The notes below the pieces were generated by a model that saw only the letters and a list, made by a program, of their open reading frames with translations, had not been told where the DNA came from and did no database searches. A stretch of 64,000 nucleotides of DNA from Onthophagus taurus (Eukaryota > Arthropoda > Insecta > Coleoptera > Scarabaeidae), in the NCBI RefSeq assembly GCF_036711975.1, contig NC_091972.1:20713001-20777000 (forward strand), written 5' to 3'. Both the position numbers and the translations under genes were made by a program. Shown here piece by piece: positions 1 through 9,889 of this stretch. Each line of letters opens with the position of its first letter. Position 1 is the stretch's first letter.

Positions 1-1060
1 AAATTTAAATTTTCATCATTTGCATATATGCTATAATTTGAACATTTGTAATGACTTTGGAGCTATTACATTGATGAATTTTATCATTAACTGTTAAAGA
101 ATAGCTTGTAGATCTCATTGGGGATGTTGGTAAGATTGACTGGTAAAGGTTGGTTTCATGTATTTTCATTCATACTACTGGTTTACCGTGAAAGAAGTAC
201 TCTTCGGAGAGCGCAAATTTATTTAAACCTGGATTGGATCGGGTCATCCAAGAATGTAACGAGCAAAGACGCTCAAATCACCCACCCACGACTTCATTGA
301 AACTGTTTAGATATTATTTGAAGTGAGAAAATCTCAACGATTACAGTTTACAATTGAAGGTCTTGGTGCAATAACTGGGTATGTGTACAAATTATAGTTT
401 TAAGAAAACAAAGAAAAACGTTTGTTTTGCATATGCCATAGTAATTATTTTTGTCCTTTTGTTTTATAAGTAACTGTAATAAGAATTATTTACTGTAAAA
501 ATATTTTCTTTTTGTTGCTTCTGGCTTTGGTTATACCGGGTGTAACAGGATCATGGTACACCCCCCGTATCTCCTTTAGTTTTGAAGATAATTGATTCAA
601 ATTTGGGACATCCTATACACATGATAAGAGACACTTTTTGACATACAAGTAATTTTTTTTTCAATTCCGGTTTACCCGGAAGTTACACTAACTTTAGATT
701 TTTAAATGGAACATCCTGTATATTATTACATTTTTGAAATTTGAATAATTTTCTGAATCCAATGGTACCACATAAGTGACATTTCAAACGTCAATATTGT
801 TTAGAATTTACTGTTTAATTTTCCATTTAAGTGTGCCATGAGAGTTCCGTTTTATTCTAATTAACCCGTCTAATGCTAGAAAAATCGAAATTCCGCCAAA
901 AATACCAAATTACGTGATTTATGTGCAAATAAAGTTCATCAAAATGACGGAATTATTACCGCAGGATTATTACAGAAGAATCAACCTTTCGATCAAAAAA
1001 AGAATCATCAAAATGGAATGAGTGGTTCGCGAGAAAGCCAGCTTTGAAATTGTGGCTAAA
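1..1060. other. AT-rich non-coding flank with transposon-end motif
   Basis: No gene is recognised here. Around 533-560 there is a motif of the form TATACCGGGTGT, similar to the TATACAGGGTGT ends common on insect DNA elements. A comparable inverted motif, CACCCTGTACATA, lies near 1993-2005. Together they may bound a decayed element that contains the transposase-like fragment at 1063-1671. The terminal similarity is short, so the boundaries are only a suggestion. Confidence 0.35.
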
Positions 1061-1062
1061 TT

Positions 1063-1671
1063 TTAGTGGCCGGTCAGTTTCAAATTTTGGCGATAGTCAA
1101 AGCATATTGTTTCAATAGTTGAATTTATCTCCGCCAATTTAATTTTTTCTTTGAAATCATCATAGAATGCTTGAGCTTTCCTTAAATGGAGTTCTTTCTG
1201 AACCAGTAGTGCTTTCCGTAAATCCTTATCAGTAGTTTGGTCGATCCCCATTTTTATTTTATCGCATACAGAGTATGTATCAGTTCGGGGTGCACCAAAT
1301 GAAATATTATATCTTTCAGTAAAGTATCGATAGTAATAATCATAAGTAACTTTAGCCTTTGTAGGCTTATTTTCCTTCAACAGTTTATAATTTTCTGGTT
1401 CGTATTTCTTCAGATACATTTCATGCATTGTTTTCACATTTAATTCAGCAGGCAAATATTTTATCTGATTTTGACTTCGCGAATAAGGGGATTCTCGAAG
1501 AGGAAAACTGTCGATATGTTCTGAAATAGATTTTAATAGGTCTTCACTTAATTTACTAGGACAGTTTGGATGTATTCTACGACGCGACCGTCGGTAGCTG
1601 TAATCAGCTGTAATCATAGCTGTAAAAATAACGAATTTTTTTTTAAGCGAATAATCAGTGGTTGTTTCCAT
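1063..1671 (-). pseudogene. Transposon-derived protein, N-terminal fragment
   Basis: This is an open frame of 202 codons. Its order of motifs, EHIDSFPLRESPYSRS, then KYLPAELNVKTMHEMY, then YNISFGAPRTDTYSVCDK and the terminal CFDYRQNL, is that of a family of multicopy insect transposon proteins. In that family the block is followed by a DDE-like domain, which is missing here because a stop follows directly. The second cysteine expected after CDK is also absent. I infer a truncated, probably dead element gene rather than a host gene. The superfamily name is not certain. Confidence 0.5.
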
Positions 1672-2556
1672 TTAAAAAAACAAAAATTGTCATAATATCT
1701 CGAAATCTAATACCGAAATTTTTTTTTTTGACTATGGCATCAAATTCTCTGTAAAAAAGTGTCCATATGTCTTAGTTATAATACTCCACCTATAATAATA
1801 ACCAAGATAATTGCACTTGCTGGTTTTACGATATTTTAAACTTTGGTCTCTAGGGGAAAAACAAAAGACGATAGCGCTTTGAGGTTTTTGGCATTAGCAG
1901 TTTCTCGAAAAATGAAATCATGACATGTAAGCTATTTTTTTTCTAACTCTTATAGTTTCCGAGGTAGCCTATTCGGACATCGAATTTGAACCACCCTGTA
2001 CATAAATGTATAATTTCGATTGTAAGATTCCTTGTTTTCTATCCCCTTTCTTCTTCTTTTTACTTCAGAAGCGGTTACAAGACCACTTAAATAAGTATCC
2101 TAAACATTGTTATCAGCGTTTTTACAAAATCCTTGAAATATATTGGAACGCTCTAACTCTGTAAATTTCTCATAGCACTGCTTTTTGCATTAATAATTTC
2201 GTTTTATCTTACACTATGAACATTAAAATTGGTACATTGGCGTTTTTTAAGACGATAAATAATAATTTGGTATTAGTTTTGATTTATCTTTCAGATGGCG
2301 CTGCCTGCCTTAAAAAACTCCCTTAAAGTAGTGTCCTATCTTTTTCATGGATAAAATTTTTACAACTTACACAACTTAAAACAGTTTCTCAGACTGTTTT
2401 ACATAAATTTGGAAAAGAATTTGACTTTTTTTTTTTAATTAGCATGTTATTGCACCAAACTCTTTAATTAAAGAAGAATCTTTTGATTTAAATTCTTAAG
2501 GTCAAAAAATTTAATAAGATAAAATTAAATTTAAACTTATTTTATTTCAATTAACA
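1672..2556. other. Non-coding, end of decayed element and 3' flank of RRP36
   Basis: No coding potential is seen on either strand. The stretch 1715-2005 is typical transposon-flank sequence ending in CACCCTGTACATA. 2010-2556 is AT-rich spacer leading to the end of the RRP36 reading frame. Confidence 0.4.
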
Positions 2557-3378
2557 TTACAAATAACCTCTCTTTTTCTCTTTAGAAACTAATTGTTTAG
2601 CTTTCTTCTCCAGGTGTTTCTGCAATTTATTATTCTTCTTCAAATCTTCATATTTCTGCACTAAACCGTCCAATTTTTTCTCAGCTAAAACACCAAAACA
2701 TTAACAATTCAATTAAATACATGCTTAACAACTTACATTTCCTCTTAAAAACAGGTTTCTCCCCCCTTCTAAATTGTTGGCGCATTTCCCTCTTCTCATT
2801 TTCTTGTTCCTCCCTTAATTGATTCTGTTTTTCGTGCTCACGAATTTGATTATCCAGCCGTTGCATTAAAAACTTTATTTTTCCCCTTTGCTCAACGTTC
2901 TCGGTGTTTTCGTATTCCTCCTTTAATTGTTTATGTTCATCTTTTCGCATGTTATATAAAAATTTGTAGTTGGATTTAAAGTATTTATCGTCGTAACTTC
3001 CACATAAAGGATCAAAACGGGGATCGCGAAATTGCGGTGTGGTTTTTGTCTCAATGATTGCTTTTTTTATGTTAATCGGACGTTTAGAACTCATTTCTCT
3101 GGGTCTGTTTTTGTTGGTTCTTTTAAATTGGGTTTTTTTGGTTTGTTTTTTAACGCCGTAAACGGTTTCGTTGTAGACTTTATCACCAATTTTTTCCTTC
3201 AATTTTTGAAGATCTTCAAAGGACATTGTTGATAATTCTTTTCTGATTCGATCCTAATTTTTTTTGTAATTTACTTATTAAATAGAAAAACTAATTTATT
3301 ACTTACTCTTTCGTCTGTTGTTACATCTTCTTCATCGGATTTATTAATTTCCAATTCTTTTTGATCGTCCGATTCCAT
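2557..3378 (-). CDS. RRP36: Ribosomal RNA processing protein 36 homolog, three exons
   Basis: RRP36 is a nucleolar factor needed for early cleavages of pre-rRNA that lead to the 18S rRNA. On the minus strand, exon 1 is 3378-3307, exon 2 is 3253-2737 and exon 3 is 2684-2557. Both introns (53 and 52 bp) have GTAAGT donors and AG acceptors, and the frame is kept, giving 238 residues. The family hallmarks are all visible: an acidic N-terminus, IRKELSTMSFEDLQKLKEKIG, the RPREMSSKRPI motif, RDPRFDPLCGSYD, KYKFLY-like NYKFLYNMRKDE, then a long charged helix with LMQRLDNQIREHE and a lysine-rich tail. The start at 3378 lies in exon 1 upstream of the conserved domain. It faces the microprotein gene at 3645. 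The gene looks intact. Confidence 0.9.
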
Positions 3379-3644
3379 GTTGATTTATAAGAAGAATATT
3401 TTATAGGTTATGTTGACGTTTAACTGTCAAATTAATACTTATTAAAAAAAAATTATTAATAAAACGATATTTAATTAACTTAATTTGTGCCAAAAATATT
3501 AATTAACAATTTCTCCTTTTTTAAAACGTTTAAATAAACTTATTTTATTAAGTTTACCTTAAATAATGTAAATTTGACATTGACGTGAAATTATCAGCAA
3601 ATACCTTTAAATAGTTCTAACCTAAAATTCCGGTGTTAATAAAA
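3379..3644. promoter_or_regulatory. Probable bidirectional promoter, RRP36 and microprotein gene
   Basis: Only 266 bp separate the divergent start codons of RRP36 (3378, minus) and the 85-aa membrane protein (3645, plus). Both transcripts must start here. No clear TATA box is visible, which fits housekeeping promoters. The role is inferred from gene arrangement alone. Confidence 0.5.
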
Positions 3645-3956
3645 ATGAGTTCCCCGTCAAAATTAAGTAAATTTTTCAAAAATAATTATGTGTTTATCGC
3701 CGGAGCGGGAATAATAATAGGTATTCACTGGGTGTGGTATCGAATACAGCAAGTTCCTGAATTTGTACCTCCGCATCAAAGAAAAGATTCAATGCCAATT
3801 TTATCCGTATAATTTTAGTTGGATTTGTTTATTTTAAATCATTTAATTTATGTTTTTTAGGCAATAACCGTCTTAACGAGAAGTGCTGAAAAAAAGATAA
3901 CCAATTTTATAGGAAGTGAAAAGGACAGTAATGAAAAAACTCCTGTGGAAGATTAG
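3645..3956 (+). CDS. Small single-pass membrane protein, 85 aa, two exons
   Basis: Exon 1 is 3645-3806 and exon 2 is 3861-3956. The 54-bp intron begins GTATAA and ends TTTTTTAG, and the phase-0 junction keeps the frame to a TAG at 3954. Without splicing the frame stops one codon after the donor. Residues 16-33 (VFIAGAGIIIGIHWVWY region) form one hydrophobic segment. A basic N-terminus precedes it, and a soluble tail with PEFVPP and an acidic end follows it. This layout suits a small mitochondrial or ER inner-membrane protein, but I do not recognise the family. A poly(A) signal AATAAA lies at 4006. It sits between two housekeeping genes and shares a promoter region with RRP36. Function is unknown. 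Confidence 0.65.
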
Positions 3957-4188
3957 TATATTCAGTAGTTATGTGGACTTAGCATGTAAAGAATAGATTT
4001 TTAATAATAAATTTTTATGAATTCATTTTATTTATTACTTTTTATAATTCCTTTTAATATTTATACTTGTTTAGATGTTTAACCGTTAGATGTCAGTAAA
4101 AGTAAAACGTCAAAATATATTCTAACCTCAATTTTTGTGTATTTAAATTTCTAATCATTAAGTATTAATGAAATAAATTAAACGAGTG

Positions 4189-4720
4189 ATGAGGTTGAAA
4201 TATTTTGTACTTATTTTATTTGTGGTTATCTTATCAAATTGTGCTTCTTGTGAAAAAGATAAAAAAAGGCTACAAATTGGAATAAAACATCGTCCGAAAA
4301 CATGCAATGAAAAATCTAAGAAAGGAGATCTTTTACATGTTCATTACAAAGTAAAACAAATCTGTATTACTTTTTTTTACTTACATAATTAAAGTTTGAT
4401 GAATTATTTAGGTTACATATGATAATGGGACTGAATTTGATAATAGTTATATTAGACAAATTCCTTTTACCTTTACAATTGGATCTGGGCAAGTTATAAA
4501 AGGATGGGATCAAGGTTTATTGGGGTACAAATGAATTTATTTTGTGGTAACAACTAACTTTATATATTTTAGAATGTGTATTGGTGAATTGAGGAAGTTG
4601 GTTGTTCCATCTGAAATGGGTTATGGAAAAGAAGGGGTTGTTCCGAGCATTCCTGGTAGCTCTACATTAATATATTATGTGGAATTGCTTAATGTTGAGA
4701 GGAAGACATTTTCATTTTAA
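4189..4720 (+). CDS. FKBP2: FKBP2-type peptidyl-prolyl cis-trans isomerase, ER
   Basis: This is an FK506-binding prolyl isomerase that acts on folding proteins in the endoplasmic reticulum. Exons are 4189-4350, 4412-4524 and 4573-4720, with introns of 61 and 48 bp (GTAAAA and GTACAA donors, TTTAG acceptors). The product is 140 residues, close to the ~142 usual for FKBP2. An N-terminal signal peptide (about residues 1-22, [16 protein letters not shown]) is followed by [20 protein letters not shown], typical of FKBP2. The FKBP domain follows, with [25 protein letters not shown] and [15 protein letters not shown] chose the ATG at 4189, three bases inside an upstream GTG that would otherwise extend the frame. 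No KDEL signal is present, as in other FKBP2 proteins. An AATAAA signal follows at about 4751. Confidence 0.93.
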
Positions 4721-4884
4721 TTTATAATTTCGTTGTTGAAGAATTTTATAAATAAATTAAGCTTTAATTATAATAATTAGTTATTAATTCTTATTATTTA
4801 ACGGATTTAACCTTTTACCAAGATTATCAATAAAGAAATTTATATTTGTTAGTTAATCGACAATCTAAAGAATATAACCTATAA

Positions 4885-4968
4885 GTCAGGTTGGCCGAGC
4901 GGTCTAAGGCGCCAGATTTAAGCTCTGGTTCCCAAACGGGAGCGTGGGTTCGAACCCCACACCTGACA
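4885..4968 (+). tRNA. tRNA-Leu, anticodon UAA
   Basis: A complete 84-nt class II tRNA gene. The acceptor stem pairs GTCAGGT with ACCTGAC. The anticodon loop is TTTAAGC, giving UAA, with a long variable arm as expected for leucine. The B box is GGTTCGAACCC-like (GGGTTCGAACCCC). A run of T just downstream serves as the RNA polymerase III terminator. An identical copy lies inverted at 29984-30067. Confidence 0.97.
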
Positions 4969-5175
4969 GAATTTTTTTTTTTTACTTTTTTTATTAATTT
5001 TATTTATTAACTTTAAAATTTATAAAAAATTTCAATACGAGGTGATTTTTATAATTAGCTTCTAAAAAAGTATTTTATTTTTTAGATTTTCTATTAATTA
5101 ACCTCCTGAACCTTGTATACAGCAATAAGTAGGCCTCTTGACCTCTAAAGTTTTTTATTAATTAAGTTTATGTAC

Positions 5176-5217
5176 TTGGTACTAGTTTCGACATATTATG
5201 ATGTCATCATCAGCCAA
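5176..5217 (-). ncRNA. Hammerhead ribozyme-like motif, left arm
   Basis: Read on the minus strand, the 42 nt show TTGG, then CTGATGA, a stem II (GACAT pairing with ATGTC), GAAAC, a two-base loop TA, then GTA and CCAA. The outer TTGG and CCAA pair as stem I. Stem III is only AC with GT. All core bases of the hammerhead consensus (CUGANGA, GAAA, UH) are present. Minimal stem III hammerheads of this kind are known from Penelope-like retroelements. Activity is not shown. Confidence 0.5.
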
Positions 5218-5582
5218 ATCTACAAAAAGATATAATAATTATAATGATCTTAAAAATGTATAAAAAACAATAAAATTGCATAAATATATCTCAACTTACA
5301 GCCAAATAGTTAAAAAATCACGCTGAACAAACAAATTTCTACGTTAAAATAAAACATTATTTAAAAGAAACACGAAAATAACAATTCTAAACAAGAAAAC
5401 ACAATACCGTACACAATTGAACTCCAAAGACGACTGTCAAATCAACATCGAACTAAATTTAAAACAGGTTACAAAAAGGAATAAAAATATCAGAGTAAAA
5501 TAATTTTAAAATGAAATTATTTTTTCAAAAAGGCGTATGTATAGTGGTTTATTATAATAGTTTTCGAGTTGATCATTTAAAG

Positions 5583-7607
5583 CAGTGTTTTTCAACCTTT
5601 TTCATGACACGACCCCCCTAGTAACAAAAAATATTTCGCGACCCCCCGACCCTTTTTTTCATGTATGTTAAAAATATTTAATCCATACAAAAATTTACGA
5701 CAATTAAATTTAATAATTGTCGTTATTTATGACGACAATTATTTGAAATTTGGGTTTACTGTGATTGAGAATAAACCGCAGTGTGTAATTTGCTTTGAAA
5801 TTTTGTCAAGAGAAAGCATGAAACCATCGAAGTTGGTACGCCACCTAAACACAAAACATCCTAATGAAAAAATAGACCCGTGGAATTTTTTGAGCGAAAA
5901 CTAAAAGGTCTTGAACATCAAAAAACTGCTATAGGACAAATGTCCAACCTAAATGAGAAAGCGTTGCTCGCTAGTTATCGAGTAGCTTTTCGTGTGGCTG
6001 AAGCAGGAAAACCTCACAGTATTGCCGAAAATTTGATTTTACCAGCGGCTTTAGATATAGCAAAGATTATGTTTGGCAAACAAGAGGTCGAAAAGCTCAA
6101 AAGTATACCTCTCTCTGACAATACCATTCAACGCAGGATAAGCAATATGGCGACTGACGTTCGTGATCAAGTCATAGAAAAAATAAAGAAAAGTTCTTTT
6201 ATGTCCTTACAATTTGATGAATCAACGGATATTGCGGGTTGTGCGCAGTTTGTAGCTTTTGTGCATTTTGAATCCCATGAAATATTGATGGAAGAAATAC
6301 TATTTTGCAAGGCACTTCCCAAAAATGCTACAGGTCAGTTCTTGCATGACATGTTCGTTGAAGCTACGCAAGATATGAATATCGATTGGGCACAAAAATG
6401 CATTGCTATTTGTAGTGACGGAGCAAAAGCCATGATTGGTGCGAAGAGTGGATTTATTGCTAGACTGAAAGAACAAATGCCAAACGCTTGTTGGATGCAC
6501 TGCTTTCTCCATCGCCAAGCTCTTGCAGCCAAAACCTTGCCACAAGAATATAGTCAAGTTCTAAATATTATTATTAACATTGTAAATTCTATCAAAGGAA
6601 AAGCGTTGCAGACTCGATTGTTTCGAATCATTTGTGAAGATATGGGGGCACTACACCGCAATTTGCTTTACCACACAGAGGTTAGGTGGTTATCAAAAGG
6701 CAAAGTACTGACCAGAGTTATGGAACTTCGCGCTGAACTATTAGTATATTTACAACAAGCCAAGTCACATTACTCTGAATTCATTTCTGACCCGGAATTC
6801 CTTTTGAAATTGGCTTTTCTTTCCGACTTATTTGAGCATTTAAACAACTTGAATAAAAGTCTTCAAGGGCAAGATGAAAATGTCATTACAGCAAAAGACA
6901 AACTCCATAGCTTTATAAAAAAAATTGAATTGTGGTCATCATCTATAAATCAAAACAACTTTGATTCATTTTCGTCGACACAGTCTTTCATTGAAGAAGT
7001 CGGAAGCGAGATAAACATTAACTCATATATATCTGGTATGAAAATGGTATTAGATAATTTGAAGAAAGAGTTGTGTCATTACTTCTCAGTGCAAAAGATA
7101 TCGATTAACACTGGGCAAAGATGGATCTTAAATCCGTTTTTAAATGCAGCTATAAATGAGGCAAATTTAGCAACTAAGCTCAAAGAGAATCTGCTGGAAT
7201 TATCTGCCGATGGGATGTTACACTTGAAATTCAAGTCTGAAAATTTGGATACCTTTTGGTTAAAAAGAAAAACAGAATACCCGGAATTAACAACCGAGGC
7301 TTTGAAGTGTTTGATTCCATTTTCTACCTCGTACTTGTGCGAGTTGGCATTTTCATCAATGGCCCAAATAAAAAGTAAACTAAGAAATCGCTTAAATTTG
7401 GAAAACGATTTAATACTTAAAATTGCAAAAACGGATTCACGATGGGAGAAATTGATTGAACAAACTCAAGCGCAACCTTCACATTAAAATGAACGAGTAC
7501 TCGAAGATTTTATTTTTTGTTAATGTGTTTGTATAAACAACATAACAAGTATCATTTTGTTAACTTTGTTTAATCTACCTCCTTGAAGTTTATTGATTTT
7601 TTTACTG
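5583..7607 (+). mobile_element. hAT transposon with near-perfect 8-bp target duplication
   Basis: The left end is CAGTGTTTTTCAACC, a classic hAT terminus, followed by a GACCCCCC-rich stretch usual in this group. The right end is weak (TTTTTACTG). The flanking octamers are atttaaag (5575-5582) and agttaaag (7608-7615), which differ at one base. The element sits in the left arm of the foldback element. It encodes the transposase at 5665-7487. Confidence 0.65.
5665..7487 (+). pseudogene. hAT transposase (ZBED5/SCAND3-like), one frameshift
   Basis: hAT transposases catalyse cut-and-paste transposition with a DDE core inside an RNase H-like fold. The first frame (5665-5904) carries a BED-type zinc finger (CVICFEILSRESMKPSKLVRHLNTKH). 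The second (5880-7487, 535 codons) carries the rest. A one-base change in a run of A near 5866-5871 breaks the join. Visible landmarks are FDESTDIA (first D), CSDGAKAMIG (second D), the MHCFLHRQALAAK block and the C-terminal LIPFSTSYLCELAFSSM region with the catalytic E. This arrangement matches the ZBED5/FAM200/SCAND3-like clade. The long uninterrupted second frame indicates a recent insertion or a single-base error. Host use is possible but nothing here requires it. Confidence 0.8.
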
Positions 7608-7608
7608 A

Positions 7609-7803
7609 GTTAAAGTAAGATAGTTATCATTATGTTTAAGTTTATCGATTTCGAACATTTCAAGGAAATTCATTTTCAAACCTTTTTTACTCTTATGTAG
7701 GAGTTGTACATTGTCATAAGTGTAAAAAAGGTTTGAAAATGAATTTCCTTGAAATGTTCGAAATCGATAAACTTAAACATAATGATAACTATCTTACTTT
7801 AAC
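7609..7803. repeat. Perfect-arm hairpin, 89-bp arms, 17-bp loop
   Basis: Positions 7609-7697 are the reverse complement of 7715-7803 with one visible mismatch near the loop. The arms run outward into the inverted repeats of the foldback element, so this is the centre of that palindrome. An RNA or single strand from it would form a very stable stem. Confidence 0.9.
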
Positions 7804-7858
7804 CACTATACGCCTTTTTGAAAAAATAATTTCATTTTAATAGTTTTTTATATTACAA

Positions 7859-7961
7859 ATGGGCTAGAAACATAATTACAGTAGTACGAGTGTGGAGAAT
7901 TGCACTCGGTCTACGACCTCGTCGTGTAATCACACGAGTACTGTAATTATGCTCTAGCCCA
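7859..7961. repeat. Short palindromic MITE-like insertion
   Basis: GGGCTAGAAACATAATTACA at 7860 is mirrored by TGTAATTATGCTCTAGCCC ending at 7961, so the segment folds on itself. It lies within an extra block (about 7845-8360) whose own edges carry CTACGACTGCT and AGCAGTCGTAG in inverted order. These look like nested miniature elements in the right arm of the foldback element. Confidence 0.55.
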
Positions 7962-8457
7962 CGTGTGATATACAGCATTTTATCTACGACTGCTAAAAAT
8001 TACTAAAAAATCAATTTCTTTAAAAAAGTCTATTTGACATTTATAAAAATATTCTGAAATGATTGTTGACAATTTTGAATTGTCAGTTTCAACAACATGT
8101 TTACTCATCTGGAATAAGTGTTTTGAAATGTAAAAACATAACAATTAATGTTTATAATAAATAGTATTGTTTCTCTGTAAGTAGATAGCACTTTTTCTTT
8201 TGTATTGTTGCTCGTTTCAATAAATTAAGTCTGTTCTGATTAAGCTAAAAATGCGTTACGTAATGAAACCAGTGCGGTAATGAACTTCATTACGTAACTC
8301 AAATCACCTCAAATGAGTGCGGTAATGATGACTTATCCAAGCAGTCGTAGTAACTCGTCATTTAACTATTTGACTGTAAGTTGAGATATATTTATGCAAT
8401 TTTATTGTTTTTTATATATTTTTAAGATCATTATAGTTATTATATCCTTTTGTAGAT

Positions 8458-8499
8458 TTGGCTGATGATGACATCATAACATGTCGAAACTAGTACCAA
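8458..8499 (+). ncRNA. Hammerhead ribozyme-like motif, right arm
   Basis: The mirror copy of the motif at 5176-5217. It reads TTGG, CTGATGA, stem II of GACAT and ATGTC with a CATAAC loop, GAAAC, TA, GTA, CCAA. The two copies differ only in the stem II loop, and the paired bases are kept. Confidence 0.5.
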
Positions 8500-8605
8500 G
8501 TACATAAACTTAATTAATAAAAAACTTTAGAGGTCAAGAGGCCTACTTATTATTATTTCATTTCAACATCTAATATAATGGATCTTTTAAAATTGTATAC
8601 AGCAA

Positions 8606-9889
8606 GTAAAATTTGAATAAAAAGATTATTGAAACCATTGAGAAATAAAATACATAAATCGGTACCAGCTTTCTTTTTGCGTATCGAAGTCCGATTTTAC
8701 TACATAATTTATTTTTTTTAACAGACAGATGGTCACTCTAACATTGAACATTCATTTCTTCTTTCTATTGATGAAATTAAATTAATGTACGCGACGCTTT
8801 ATACAGAATGTCCTGAAATTGCATATTTAAAGGTGTGATTCTACATAAAAAATCATGAAGAAAAGTTCATATGTGATCATACAAGACGTTCAATATGTGG
8901 TTATTTCTCATTATTTCAAAAACTACTAGGGTTAGAAACACGAAATTTTGCATATCTAGCTATTTTTACGGAAGTGCTAGAAATATGAAAATATTCGTTC
9001 TCTTCGAATAGTCGAAGAGAACGCAATTGATATTACTTAAATCTGAATTCTCAAATTTTTATTTTGGCCAAAACCCCAGGAACGTCTAATGACCGGTCTC
9101 GCTGAGACACCTGTATACAAAATTGCTTAGTTTAGCCGCTGGAAGCCTTTAAAAATATTTTTTTTCAAATATGTTGAGAAATCCTCGATGGATTTTATTC
9201 ATTTTTTGGCCATGCGTTTGTATCAGTAGATTACAGCTATTTGTGAAATAAACACAAATTTCAAAAATTACATGTTGTTTAAAAACTTTATCACAATAAA
9301 TTATGCACCCATATTTTTTTAACCTCCTGTATAAACACTACCATTGTTTTCTGAATAGAAAAAATCATGAAGAAAAGTTCATATAAAGGTGTGTCCTAAA
9401 ATGCTTCCTAAGGGAGGTAGAGCACTTTGAAGAAGATGTTCAATATGTATGCGACGAATTAAATTAATGTACACGACGCTTTATACAGGTGTCCGGAAAT
9501 AGCGTTCAAATATTTAAAGGTGTGAGTCTACATAAAAAATCATGAAGAAAAGTTCATATGTGATCATACAAGACGTTCAAATATGTGGTTATTTCTCATT
9601 ATTTCAAAAACTACTAGGGTTAGAAACACGAAATTTTGCATATCTAGCTATTTTTACGGGGCGAATACGATAATCGAATGAAAAATTAGAAGGAGTGTGA
9701 AATAAAGGATAGGGGGCGCAATTTATGTCCCATATTTTTTTTTGCTTTGATCTTTTCACTATTTTAACCTCAAAATTAGAATCTACTGAAAAAAATACAT
9801 AAAATATTTTCTACTTATAAAATGGTCTACTGTCGTATGATGTGTAAGGTGTTAATAAATTAAAGACCCAATAAACTATGGGGGTAGAG
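8606..9889. repeat. Dispersed repeat present twice in direct orientation
   Basis: The block at about 8789-8979 recurs at about 9449-9659. Both contain TTTATACAG, TTTAAAGGTGTG, a long shared stretch around CATGAAGAAAAGTTCATATG and CTACTAGGGTTAGAAACACG. They differ by small indels. The intervening DNA carries an inverted TATACAGGAGGTT-like end at about 9320-9337. No coding frame is seen. This is degenerate non-coding transposon sequence of unknown family. Confidence 0.6.

Larger units (their letters stand above)
5126..8592. mobile_element. Large foldback element with hammerhead motifs in both arms
   Basis: The two ends are long inverted repeats. The segment from 5124 (AATAAGTAGGCCTCTTGACC) to about 5330 is matched in reverse by 8355-8551. 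A second matching block pairs 5508-5549 with 7804-7840. The palindrome centre is the hairpin at 7609-7803. The flanks carry a 13-bp direct repeat, ttgtatacagcaa, at 5113-5125 and 8593-8605, a candidate target-site duplication. Each arm carries a hammerhead-like core. A hAT transposon (5583-7607) split the left arm, and the right arm has unrelated extra DNA at about 7845-8360. No gene of its own is seen. I infer a non-autonomous, possibly Penelope-derived, element. Confidence 0.55.

Noticed and set aside
3032-3232. 66-codon plus-strand frame
   Set aside because: It is the antisense of RRP36 exon 2.
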